This document shows, in pieces, positions 22,814-34,498 of a stretch of DNA of 64,000 bases; within the stretch, counting starts at the first letter, position 1; each line of letters opens with the position of its first letter. A model generated the notes under the pieces. The model was not told where the DNA came from. It saw only the letters and a program-made list of their open reading frames with translations, and made no database searches. The position numbers were made by a program, and so were the translations under genes. Origin of the DNA: Straminergon stramineum (Eukaryota; Streptophyta; Bryopsida; Hypnales; Calliergonaceae). The DNA lies in contig OY987266.1 of NCBI GenBank assembly GCA_963920665.1, positions 873,001-937,000 of the forward strand. The letters are read 5' to 3'.

Positions 22814-23230
22814 AGGTAGGAACACCTAAAATGGACACTTGTTTGAGATGACGTGATTGTGAGGGTCTGTGTTCAAAAAAAAATTTGTCTGCCTGTTAGG
22901 AAATGGTTTAGGAAGCCAACAAAATTAGTTTCGTATTTTTCCAAGCTTGTATGAATATTCTACGAATTTTTGAAGACAACTTCGTAGATGTACCTACTCT
23001 GGACACTAGACTAACACCAAAGCGGGCACGGAAACACCCAAAAGGGACACACTCTAAATTTGAATTAAGTGCAAGTGATTGGCTACTTCTTAAAAAAGTG
23101 ACAACTTCTTGGAACCCCACATGTCCACTTTAGAATCCCACTTGTCTACTTTGGGTCCACAAGCCCTTGGATTTAGGTTGTTTTCTAGGTGTCCATAAAC
23201 GACTCTTGTCCGTATTAGGTGTTCCTACCT
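22814..23230. mobile_element. 417 bp TA-flanked MITE with 24 bp inverted repeats
   Basis: The left end AGGTAGGAACACCTAA then AATGGACA matches the inverted right end with 2 mismatches in 24. TA dinucleotides flank both ends (22812-22813 and 23231-23232), as for Tc1/mariner-type non-autonomous elements. The homologous DNA at 30.33 kb runs straight across the site without the element, so the boundaries are supported independently. Confidence 0.85.
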
Positions 23231-23349
23231 TATAATCACAACTTATCACGTACCCCCTAAAATCATCCAAATACGAGTTTGAGCATGGGTGCTTTCGTTG
23301 AACTGAAAAGGTATTTGTTGTATCTTATTGGCATATCGATTTCTCTTAA

Positions 23350-23600
23350 CCCTTAAACGACGTTGAGGACTTTTTTTGTCTGATGGATTGACAAGGGGTC
23401 TTCCTATGTAGCATAGAAGTGCAATTATTGATTCTTGGAATTTTGTGCAAAAAGGGGTGATTGCACAATACTCTTACCTGTAATGAATATGTAATGAATA
23501 TGTTTTTTTTTAAAGTGGGTGATGTCACATGGTTCCATAAAGATGATTTTCATGGTCACTAGATTTGTCTTGACTAGGTTTTTTCTTGACTATTTTTCAC
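23350..23600. mobile_element. TTAA-associated repeat, left part
   Basis: Starts TTAA-CCCTTAAACGACG at 23346. The stretch 23366-23585 is similar in the same orientation to 57098-57565, for example gatggattgacaa..gtcttcctatgtag and atgtcacatggttcca. The right end is not clear here. The 57.1 kb copy supplies it. Confidence 0.5.
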
Positions 23601-24149
23601 AAAAAGCATCCAAACCTATCACTTTCAAGTGTATTGAGCACAATTGAAATACATAAAAAAATTTCAAACTTTCCATTGTAAATTTTTTTTCTAAACTACT
23701 ATAGGAATTTGTATAATTTTTTTTGGCCCATTTGGCCTTGTAGATTGCAAGATTATAATACTTGAAGTTAGAAGAAAAGAAATTTTAGGCCTTGCCCAAC
23801 AAAGTGAGCATATTTTGACTTTGTGGAAAAGGAGATACTATACAACTTTGGAAATTTGGATAGCTAGTTGTGTTAGTTATTTGCATATCAATTTTCAAAG
23901 ATAGTGGAGGTGTCTAACCTATCCAAAATCATCTTGCACTATCCAGACATCCATAAAAAAGCAGCTACTTGAGGAAGATTTCAATATTTTTTGGACTATT
24001 CATTTTTTGAAAGAATCCAAATCCCTATGGTCAATACAAAGATTTTCCTTTCTAAATCAAGTACAAAAGTGTGTGTGTAAAATCTTATGAATTTACACTA
24101 GAATATGAACTAGTGGTTCTTAAATCGGTATCCAAAATTGTGCTTTGTA

Positions 24150-24860
24150 AGTGGATCCGTTGGCACCATTTAGAAAGGGACCTTGAGATTAGAGAGACCC
24201 TCGCTTGCTACCTCAATCACTTCTCAAAGAACTAAAAAAATTTCAACTAATACCCCAATATTTTTTAAAGAAGGTTCTTTGGTACCAATGGTAGGTTTCT
24301 AGGATCCGAGAGCCCCTCCTATGGCACCTAGAGTCATTCACAAAGAACAAAGTATCCATCTAGGGACAACCAAAATTTTTTAAAAGAGATTTGTTAAGCA
24401 CCCACAAAGGTTCTTAGTATACAAGAGACCTTCCCAGGGCAACAAAAGATCTTAACCTTGATCTTAACAAAGAACCAAGAGTCTTTCAAATGATACTCAA
24501 ACAAATTAAGAGAGTGTCCTTTGGGGCCAAAAAATGGCTCTTCCAATTTGAAAATCCTTCTTTTTACTCTCATTGACCTTCACAAAGCACCAAAACTCCT
24601 TCTAATTGACAAACCTAAAAAAATAAGGGAGATATTTTTGGCATCATGATATGGTTCTTAGGATCTAAGGGATCCTTCCATGGTACTAAGAGACCTTAAC
24701 AACAACCAAGAGTCTCTCAAATGATATCCAAAAAAATTAAAGGAGAATCCGTTGGCATGAAAAAATGACTCTTGTCATCTAAGGAAACTTCTATAGCACC
24801 AAAAATCTATCTAATGGCATACCAAAAAAATGAAAAGAGAGCCTCTTAGTATCGTACATC
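24150..24860. repeat. Degenerate tandem array, ~118 bp units (first block)
   Basis: A recurring pattern of tggctctt/ggttcttaggatc, ccttccatgg, caaagaaccaagagtc, tcaaatgata and ccaaaaaaattaa repeats with starts near 24292, 24410, 24534, 24652 and 24767. It is highly diverged and has no coding potential. Confidence 0.6.
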
Positions 24861-25469
24861 AGGGTCAATTTCATTTAGTCCCATGCAAAATCATTTATTT
24901 TTTTAGGTGATAATTCCCATTTATTAACTCAATTTATAATTTTCACAACTTCGTTTTAAAAAACTCATAATATTTTGAGTAAACTTTAGCACTAGAAATA
25001 TAAGTATAGTATGTGGATTTGAATTATTATCAGATTGTCACTAATTATCACTTTTATAGTATTTAGTAAAAGAATATCCTTATCCAATTACATTATTTGG
25101 TTGATTATCACTACCTCCAATATATGCTCATATGTAGCCATAGATATGAAACTTTTGGTTGGAGTCTTATCATGCATTATCATATTATGCCTAGATGAAA
25201 AATATCAAAATTCCTTTTGTAATTTAAAAAAAAAATAGTTGTAAAGTTAAAATTCTAGTTTGTAAAATTACAAGGTACTCCCTCCTTGATATGAATATTA
25301 TTTTTCATTTTTCATTTTTCATCAGATTTTGTTTTGAGGATTCAAATTATTTTTATTAATATTTTCTACACTATTCAATTATGCCATGTAATATTTTTTT
25401 TAAATTTCATTACATGCCATATTTATTAAGATTTTGAATTAACAAACATGAACCAAGCGTAGGGTATTA
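24861..25469. other. AT-rich spacer between tandem blocks
   Basis: Very AT-rich. No gene or clear repeat end is seen. A frame of 67 codons on the plus strand (25035-25238) has no support. Confidence 0.35.
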
Positions 25470-26250
25470 AGAAAATGCTCCTTGGATCAAAGGAGCCTTC
25501 CATGGGACCAAGAATTTATCTAATCACATACCAAAAAAATTAAATGAGAGCCTTCAAGCACTAAGGAAGGACTTCTCTATGTCGAGGAATCTTTGTTGGA
25601 CTCTAAAGAGTCACTTCCATTGGCTTGGAGAGACCCTTACAAAGAACCAAAACCTTCAAATGACTCCTCAAAATAGAGGTAGGGTTCATTGGTACCAAAA
25701 AATAGCTCTTCAAATTCGAGGAGAAGGCTCTCTCTAATGACATACCACAAAAAATTAAGAGAGTCCGTTGGCACCAAGTGAGGGCTCCTCAATGCCAAAT
25801 AGTCTTTATTGGGTTAGATTCCAAGGAGCCCTCCTTTGGCTTGGAGGGACCCTCATATAGAACCAAAGATTTTCAAATAATCCCCTTCAATAAATAAATA
25901 GAGGTAGGGTCCATTGGCACCAAGAAATGGCTCCTTGAATCCTAGAAGCAATGCATTGAATAGCTTTTTATCCTTGAAAAAAAAATCAAAATTAAAAAAA
26001 AAAATCGGAGTTTATATAGCTACCAAAATTAAAGAGGAAGGGTCTTTTAGCCCCAAGAAATGGCTCCTTGAATTTGAAGAGCTACTTGTTGAATTAAAAA
26101 ATGATATTTTTGAAAATAAAATAAAATTGAAAATCTCAATTCTATTAACGCCTAGTAAATGGAGGGAGGGTTCTTTGGCACTAAAAAATGGATCCTCACA
26201 TTTAAAGAGACATCTAGTAATTAAAGAGGAATACATTTTTTTTTAAAAAT
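25470..26250. repeat. Degenerate tandem array (second block)
   Basis: The same unit type as at 24.15-24.86 kb continues: starts with atggctccttgaat near 25925 and 26056, and related ones near 25470, 25580, 25690 and 26185. The plus-strand frame 25914-26246 runs through the repeats and is probably spurious. Confidence 0.55.
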
Positions 26251-29200
26251 AAATTTTAAAACTTTAAGTTGTAGTCCAACATATTAGATTATCTACCAAT
26301 TGAAGTTGGATTGTGATTTTTCTTTGAATGAATTTTTTATGAAAATAATTATCAATATTTTATTCAATTCAGATTTGGTAGCCTTGCTAAGGTCCCATTC
26401 TTCCCTTGGTTATTTTTTTTGGCAATTCATAGTCAAGACACACGTATTTAGAGGTGTTTAAATAATGGTTGATTGGAGTAGGAAATAGATGCCGTATCGG
26501 ACTAGCTAGTTCAAGGTGGGAGTAGTATTTGACCCCCCAAGGATGACTCAAATCATTTGTAGAATTATAAACATAAATAAATAAAATATGTAAGATGAGG
26601 TCAAATTGCACTAAACAACATTGTAAGATCAAATTTCTAATTTCTATAAAGTTACCTTAAAGGTATTCTTAGGTTCCAAGGCACCTTAAAATAGCCTTGG
26701 AAAAGTGAACAAAGTTTTATAAGCAAAAATGTCAAATTTTAATAATATTAGGAAGTTTCCCATTTTAAAAACCAATTTAAAAAAATATTTTCATTAAAAA
26801 ATTCTAATTTTTTCCATCTTCTTGGGTAATTTAACCTCTAAAGGGTAAATAGTTTCCATTCAATGGACAATAGAAAATCCAGGTAGCTTCCTAAGAAGTT
26901 AATTTTGGTCAAATGTTCATAAAATTATAATATAAGGTAAAAATATCTACCACCTTAGTGGAAATATAATTTTTTTCCAATTGAGCGTCTGGATAAAAAA
27001 ATTATGCTATCCTAAACAATTTTTGGAGCATGGATAATTTGGACATCTTTTACTAAAATCCTCATGGACTTCTAAAATTTAGCATGTGTGTAACTTATAA
27101 ATTTGGCATACAATTGTCCAAATAAAAAAGGAATTTTAGTTTTGAAATCACTTTCCAAGAGGAGTCAAACTTTGTTAGCTATGTTGGGGTGGTTTCAAGA
27201 AAAAACATTTTCTTTTAACTTCAAGCCCTATTATCTTGCAATCTATTTAGTAAAAGTTCTTGAAATTTTTCCTATATATTCCAAATGTTTGTCTCTAACT
27301 TTTCACCATTTAGATTTTAAATTAAAAATTTCCTCATTGCACAAGAAATCATCAAGAGACCTAGTTGTCTTGTCAAATACTATGAGATGACATCTAACAT
27401 GATGTCTAGGACGTCTAGTAGGCCCTCCATCCACCTAACAGTTAGATTTTTAGAGTACATCGAGAATATTCAAGAATATTTGGATATGGTAAATGTGCCC
27501 ATGTGTGATCACTTAAGGGATTTTGGAGCAAATCATGAACAATTTAAGGCACAAGAGATTTATTCCATATAGAAAGATAGGAAATATGGGGATTGCCATT
27601 TTTTGTAATATTATTGCTGAAATTAAAATAATTGTGAATTTTGGGAGCCAAAAATTGCTCAAAGCCTATAGGCAATGTCTAGACTCTTGCAATTCCAATC
27701 AATCAAGAACTACTTTCTACTCATTACTTCCTACTTTTTTGCTCACTACTTTGGGACACGTGTCATGACCTTATTAGTCCAACCTTAAAAATAGAGAAAA
27801 AACAACATTCTAAGCTTTGATTGGAAATCTGATTGAGCCTTGGTTGGAAACAATGCCCCCTACAAGTAGGATATGGGTCATGGAACTTGACAATGGGTAC
27901 ATTTATCTTGTATTTGGGAATAATTGGGAACATATCCTAAACCCTATATCTAATTCAACAAAATTTCATGCATACTCAACACTTATTTAACAGGATATGT
28001 TGTGTCAAACATCCAATATGACGTCTAGTATGGATTTCCTACTAGACTAGACAACCTTGTTAAGAAATGACTAGTGTATTTCCAAATTCCAATTCACTTA
28101 GCGTCTTTGCAATGTAAGATGACTTAGAGTAAGTTAGATTCTATGTTTGCTTTTAAAAATTCTCAGGAAAGAATCTAACATCATATATTTATAAAAGGTG
28201 ACAATCCTCATTTGTGTGTAAAAGAATTTCTCTTGAAGAGGGCTCAAAGTTTGTACACTCCATTTTGCAAGAATGAAAAAAAAATTTATTCTCACTTCAA
28301 ACATTATAATCTTTCAAACTTCAAAGTGAAATGCTTTCCACACAATGCCTTACTTGTTTTATACACTTTTGAATGGTTGAAATTCAAAAACAAAAAGAGT
28401 TTCTAATTTTGGACAATGCATTTGAAATTGGCATTTTGGGACTTTTCCTCATCTAAAGTACCCTTAGCCTCCGGCCTTTAGGGATTAAATGAAATCCATT
28501 TTCCACTAGATTTTCTTTTATCAATCAAATATTTGCAATCTCCATAATAAAAATTGGAAAAATAAGTCCATAGAAGTTCCAAAGAAGATGTTATAGATTA
28601 TTTCCCAATAATTACTTGAAAGGTATCACAAGGTTCCTAGTGACCCTAAAGTGTCTTGGGAGCCCCAAAGACTTTTGCCAAAATCTTGTCTACTATTCAT
28701 AATAATTGAAATTCCATATTATCCAACCCAAAAGTATGTTTTCCATTCTTTTTCTATTCATTGATTCATAAAGTGTTTGAAATGATTTTCCATCTTTTTA
28801 GGGGGCTTTTGTTAGGAATTTTTGTTGGCATTATTTGTATAATTGCTCTAGTATTATTTTAATTAAAATAAAGAATACATTATTATTTTTAATCCCTAAA
28901 GTACCAAGACCATTTTTAGTTAGAATTTAAATAAAAATTATATTCCCCCAAAGCTAACGAGTTTTTCACTTTTTCTATCTTATAAGAAACTTTCAAAAAG
29001 TTTCACCAAAAATTAAGCTTATAGGAACCTATTTAATATTCTATTTTGTTCCCCATAGGGACAATGGGAGTACAATGAATGAAGTGTATAATTTTCAATA
29101 AGTATACACTCGGTAGCAAGGTTTGTGCATTCCTCTTGGAAGAGAGTCATAAAACAATAGATGGAGAGAACCATACGGGACTTCTATTGTAGTGTGGATG

Positions 29201-30129
29201 GATGATGAATAGATGATATGGATGAAATCAATTCATACATCATCTCTATGGTAGTACTTTTTTGTTGCAAAAGAGGCTAGGCTATCATTCTTAACCCTAT
29301 CTACAATATTTGAATACTAAATCAACTATTTGAAATAAAGTTTTTTCAAACATAAATCAAGTTTTTGAAAATTCTATTTTTATTATTTTTATTGAATTTT
29401 GACATTCCTATTTATAACTCTAATATGTCTATTTTTAGTAAAAAAATCTTGGAATGTGCTCAAGTCTAAACAATCCCAACTCATACTCTATTGTCATTGC
29501 TATAATGTTCCGCTTGACTGACTGTATCTGTGGCATTGAAGTCGTCCATTGGTCACTTCATGGCATTATAGATCCCTCACTTGATGACTTGACATCACAC
29601 CTCGACCCTCCTTTGCCGAGAGCTTCATTTGTTCATGGTCTTAGCGAAGGCTCTTGAACCCTTGATGATATATATATATATATATGGAATGCTCAAACTC
29701 TTCTTAACTCTATCATTGACATAGTGTGGCTCAACGAGGGTTCTCTTGCAATGACATAGTGGCTTTGTTTGCAGAATTGTAAGAACAATGTGGTAGGAAA
29801 GAATACAAGGGGATGGAAAGACAAACTACAAAAAATAGAAAATTGTTTGGCTTGTGAGAAAGAAGGTAGGAAAAAACTTTTGAGTGGAAAGAAGAGCCCA
29901 AGCCCTTCAAGCTGAGGATTGTAGTGATAATGCTATTTTAAAAGCTTGCAAAGTAAACACATAATGAGTTTCATATGTGGGATCTTAGTCTCAAAATGCC
30001 TTCATTTTACTAGTGGAAAGGGATCATTTCACTCTAACTTTGGAAAATAGTGATGGAGGTCTGAAGACCACAAAGAAGACCTATTGTTGGTAAAAAATGT
30101 GGTCTTAAGAAAAAATATTTGTACTAGTG
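26251..30129. other. AT-rich transposon-derived intergenic tract
   Basis: No gene recognised. Fragments include a relative of the 10.8 kb repeat near 27230-27300 (tatcttgcaatctattt), a right end GGCCTTTAGGGA then TTAA at 28485, a left end TTAA then TCCCTAAAGTACC at 28889, and a short TA run at about 29669-29685. Confidence 0.4.
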
Positions 30130-30435
30130 TGAAAAAGATCAAGTGTAAAAGCAAAAGGACCTTTCATCTATTCTACAAATTGATTTCATGATGAAGCTTA
30201 GAAAATCTCATCAAACCCTAAGCCCACTCAAATGAATAATGAGAAATCCAAAGAACTAACAATGTTACATGGGTAGAGTTCATTCATTTTGAATCATTTT
30301 CATCCATCTTATAGGCTACCATTGCACAATGATTAGAATTTGCCACATACCCTAAAGATAACATCCAAACAACACTTAATATTGTTTGAATGAGAATTTG
30401 TTGAATTGAAAAGGAATTTGTTGAAAAAGTGTTTG
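30130..30435. repeat. CpG-depleted duplicate of 22585-23325, lacking the MITE
   Basis: Collinear with 22585-22813 and then, without a break, with the DNA that follows the MITE (23233-23325). Shared blocks include GTTACAT, TTTTGAATCATTTTCATCC, CCATTGCAC, catccaaa and ctgaaaagg/ttgaaaagg. Most differences are C to T or G to A at CpG sites of the other copy, as expected from decay of methylated cytosines. Confidence 0.75.
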
Positions 30436-31996
30436 CTGGATCTTTTTGGTAGTCAAAAAGGGAATTTAGATTATCTTAGAATGCATTTTTTGGACACCTT
30501 ACAAATAAACCAAGAAGTTTCAAAGTGAAGTATTTAGGTGTAACCAAAATCTATCCTAGGCTCTCATAAATAGAGGTTGAATATTAGACTCATAAGTTAG
30601 ACTTTGTAGGGGTTGATTTTAGAAACAAATCACAATCAAGTACATTTCTTTTAATCCCTAAGTATCTAAACTAAAGATAAGGATATCAATTTCTAAAATC
30701 AATAATAAATCCATTTAGAACATTCTTCTATTCTTTCCATTGGTATATTTTAAGATTTTCCTTGAAGTTTCTTCAATGAATATTAATTGGATGAAATGTA
30801 AGTTTCAAAATACTCAACATCTTCTAGGTGGATAGATGAGTATTTAAGCCCGTTAACTCCTAAGTGTTCCAAAGTTCACTTATTTTGATGATGAACAAAG
30901 CACCGTGAGAGTTTGGAACAATGTTTTGTCTAAATAACTTTTCTTTCATTCAAAATAATACTTGAATCATTAAGAGATAATCTTCCTTGATAATCAATTT
31001 GATGAAAATCAGGGAACAATATATATTTACAAAATATGAGAAAAAATATGCAAAATTTTTATAGAAGATTCAAGCTTTAAAAGGTTAAAGAATCAATGAC
31101 TACCCATCTATTTGTAGAAAGTATAATCAAAGCTTCAAATTTTTGTAACTTTATATTATATTTGGATATTTTTTTATTTTACTGTGGTATAATCTTCTTA
31201 GATTGGGGACAAGACTTTGAATTTTATTTATTTTAGTAATAATATGTGCATTCAACAATTGAGAGTTCTATATGGAGAAAAGAAAATTTGCATTTATTCA
31301 TTTCTTCTGTTGACTTCTTGTTGATTGCCCAATTGTTGATTAATTGACTATTCATTCAAATTTATTTTTTCCCGATTGGTAATGGTAGGTCAAAGATTGT
31401 ATTCCAATAAAATATTTACAGAAAAGATCATTTGTTAGAGGTGTCCAAAAAGTTACAAAAGTCTTTTCCCTTTCATCCTTGGTCTGATTCTAGTTCTAGA
31501 ATCCATTTGAATTTTTAATCAACTTGATTTCTTGTAGAATTCTTGAATGACAACAAAGCAAGATTGTATGTAATCTAATCACATAGGATTATCTTCCTCC
31601 TAAACTAAGATTAAGATCCTACCCTTGCAAATGCAAAAACAAGGAATCAAACGCAAGATGGCACCACTGGAGGAGCTAATTTGGTTGAAAGTCTTTGGTA
31701 AGAACTGTAATGTAATTTTGACAAATTTTTCAAAACCATTCAAGGCCTATTGCAGTGATTCCTTTCAAATTGGTATTACTTGTTTAATTTCCAATTAGAA
31801 ACTGCGACCAACTCGCTCATTCATTCAATAACTCTTTACACAGTCGTTGAAATTCTCAATGTCACAGAAACCGGTGTTCACAGAATCAGGAACAAATGTC
31901 AAAATAAGGTCTTGCAAATTGATAACCTCCGAGAGAGCATCAGTACTACTCGAAGTGCAGTTTGATCGATTCCAGATTGAATCGAGACAACACAGT
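30436..31996. other. AT-rich intergenic stretch
   Basis: No gene. 30436-30650 resembles 9555-9780. A TTAA then TCCCTAAGTATC end lies at 30651. From about 31620 composition rises towards the USB1 3' end. Confidence 0.4.
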
Positions 31997-34498
31997 CTAC
32001 TGTTTAGTAAGTGGTGATGTCCAAATTGAATGAAGCTTTTGACCTATTCTACATTCAACTTTAGTGGCAGGGCATGTCCAGAGGCAGGGTTTCTCCTCCT
32101 GCAAGCGCAACATTGCGTTCAAGTCTTGAGCTACAGTTGCAAGCGCACCCATGACGTCTCCCAATGCCCACGCCAGAGAGATGTGAGGTCGAGGGTTCTG
32201 GTGCATACCATTCAAGTCTTTAGTAAATTGAACAAGTCAAAGAAAATGAGCCTCTTTTCATGCTGTCAAAACAGTCTTGCAATCTGGATTCTCTAATTTT
32301 CCCACACTCTATCAATGTTCAGTAATGCACTTTTGGATAAAACTCGACTTGCTATCCTATGAAATCTTCAATAGTGTCAAAGAAATTTTATACCCTGCAA
32401 GAAATATCTTCTCACCTTGCAATCGGTCTCCCAAGGTATGTGAACAAGAACTTACCGCGTAAAAGGTGGGTAAACTGTGGAGTCTGTAAACGTCATCCAC
32501 CAAGGACACCTGCTTTTTGATCTGAAGAACAAAAGCAACAAATACTGGATTCAATACTGGTCCAGGAACCATCAAATTGAAGGCAACAAAATGCCACCAC
32601 TGCTGAGTGGCAGTCAACCAAACCAAGTTCTAGAATTAGAAAGCATCACTACCACAGCCTTGATGGTCTGACCTCTGAATATCCTGTTGCCACAACTTCA
32701 AGAGACAAGAAGGAACGTGTCCTGTCATCGTTGACGAAAACCTCCCAGCTGCTGAATTCAACCCAGAACCGTTTTTGACCTTCGAATTTTCTCCGCAACA
32801 TGTGTACCATAGTGTCTACCTGATGAATTCGAATGGGAACAGTGCGTCCTAGGCTTATATGGAACTCAGTTGCTAACTTGATACCTGGAAAATGAATTGA
32901 GAAAAAAGGATGGATCAGTCTCCGCCTACTCACAGGTCTGCTGATTTCCACAAACTACAACTGTCTATGTTAGTACAAAGCCTTCTCCTCCAACTAAAGT
33001 AGGATCACCAAATCGTGGATGCATACAGCTCTCTGAGATTGCAGGAGAGAAAAGGGTTTAGGGCTAAGGGTCATGTGAGAATCGACTACTGAAGATGCTC
33101 ACTCTATCCAGGACTGTGATAAAGGATGTCCATATGTAAGTCTTTAGAATCTTGAACAGCAGTCGTTGTGCAAATAGAGGTAAATACTGTAAAGGGTAGG
33201 GATCTAACAAGGTCACCTTGTTTTGATTTGACACTGGCTGACAGATCATCATCTTCCATAGTCTTGAGGCCTGGAAACAAGGACATAGCCTTTAGGAGAT
33301 AGGGAGCAAGCTTGGTTTGTGTCGATGCAGACAATGTCACTGCCACCAGAAAACACATAGGATGATTTCAATGGCATGAAGCAACCAAGTAGCTAATCAC
33401 AAGTGCCTCTACTCCAAATAGACGTTCACATGTCTCTTTCCAAATAATTCTCCAGCACATTCCTCAATACAATCCTTAGAATACTCCTCACTCGTTAGAA
33501 ACTGCAAAAAAACTATTTGACAATCTTAAAGTACATCATTCCAATCACAATTCCACTAGACATAATAAATTTATCTTTGACATGGTGTACCCAAACATGC
33601 AACTATTGCTTTTTACATATGTCCCCTCTTAATTTGGCGTAAAACATTCTACATTATTGAACCATTGCTTATGCTTAGTCGGTCTCTTCCCTTAGGGTAG
33701 AGACAATAAATGAACACAAGTTCAAGAAAGAGAACGGCAGATATAATGCTAAAAACTTCAAACATAGTCACACTAACCAGGAACATAGACGTGGAGAGCG
33801 TAATTGCCTGGAACGTGCGGGAAACTTCTCACTCGACCTCCATGATCACCATCAGTCCATTTCGTAGACGCTGCCACAGTAACAAAAGCATAATTAGAGG
33901 TACGAAATCAATTCACAATTAGGGGATATACTCAGCCCCTAAAGGATCAAAGATTCATGGTTTGAAAATGTGACCAATTCAATTGATCATATTGAAAAAT
34001 TATAATTCAAGTGAGGCTAAATTCTATATCACTAGAATCAAAGATCACCATCCTGTATACTGATAAAGATAAAAAACAAATAAACAAAAGAAAGTCTTCA
34101 TATTACCTGCTGATAAACGATTTGGGACTCTTAATACTGGTTAACAATGCCGTCATAGAACTTGTAATTGCGCTAGAAAATATCAAAAAAATCTCCACTG
34201 CATAATTTTTTTCATGCGATCCCATATTTGCATCCCAAGCTACAAACTCTACATAGGTGAAAGTATTCCAATTCTCCAAACCTTAAACCCTAAACCTTAC
34301 CCCCCCAAACCCTGAATCCCTACCCAAGAAAGTACCTGCATCGGGGATGGAGCTGAAAAGCTCTGGTGGAGGCGGTGGCAGCAAAAGAGAGCATTCAGTC
34401 GATGCAGACTTGAAACGCTTCGCTTGGGAGCCTCTCTCTTCAATCTCATCCTCGACATCCTCATCCGAGCTCGATCCGTAGCATTGTAAAGCATCCAT
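31997..34498 (-). CDS. USB1: USB1, U6 snRNA 3'-end phosphodiesterase
   Basis: Six exons with agreeing phases: 34498-34336, 33870-33778, 33339-33217, 32884-32673, 32521-32456 and 32197-31997, giving 285 residues, the usual size for the family. Two H-x-S catalytic motifs are present: EFHISLGRTV (His135, Ser137) and RPHISLAWALGD (His224, Ser226). Also typical are GGRVRSFPHVPGNYA before the first and RTRSFLSLEV between them. USB1 is a 2H phosphodiesterase that trims the oligo-U tail of U6 snRNA and leaves a protective terminal phosphate, acting in the nucleus. The N terminus is short, acidic and Pro-rich (LLPPPPPELF). The identification rests on motifs and their order; exon borders were not checked by transcript data. 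Confidence 0.93.

Noticed and set aside
25914..26246. Plus-strand 110-codon Lys-rich frame
   Set aside because: It runs through diverged tandem repeats and AT-rich DNA; the frame is not kept between units.
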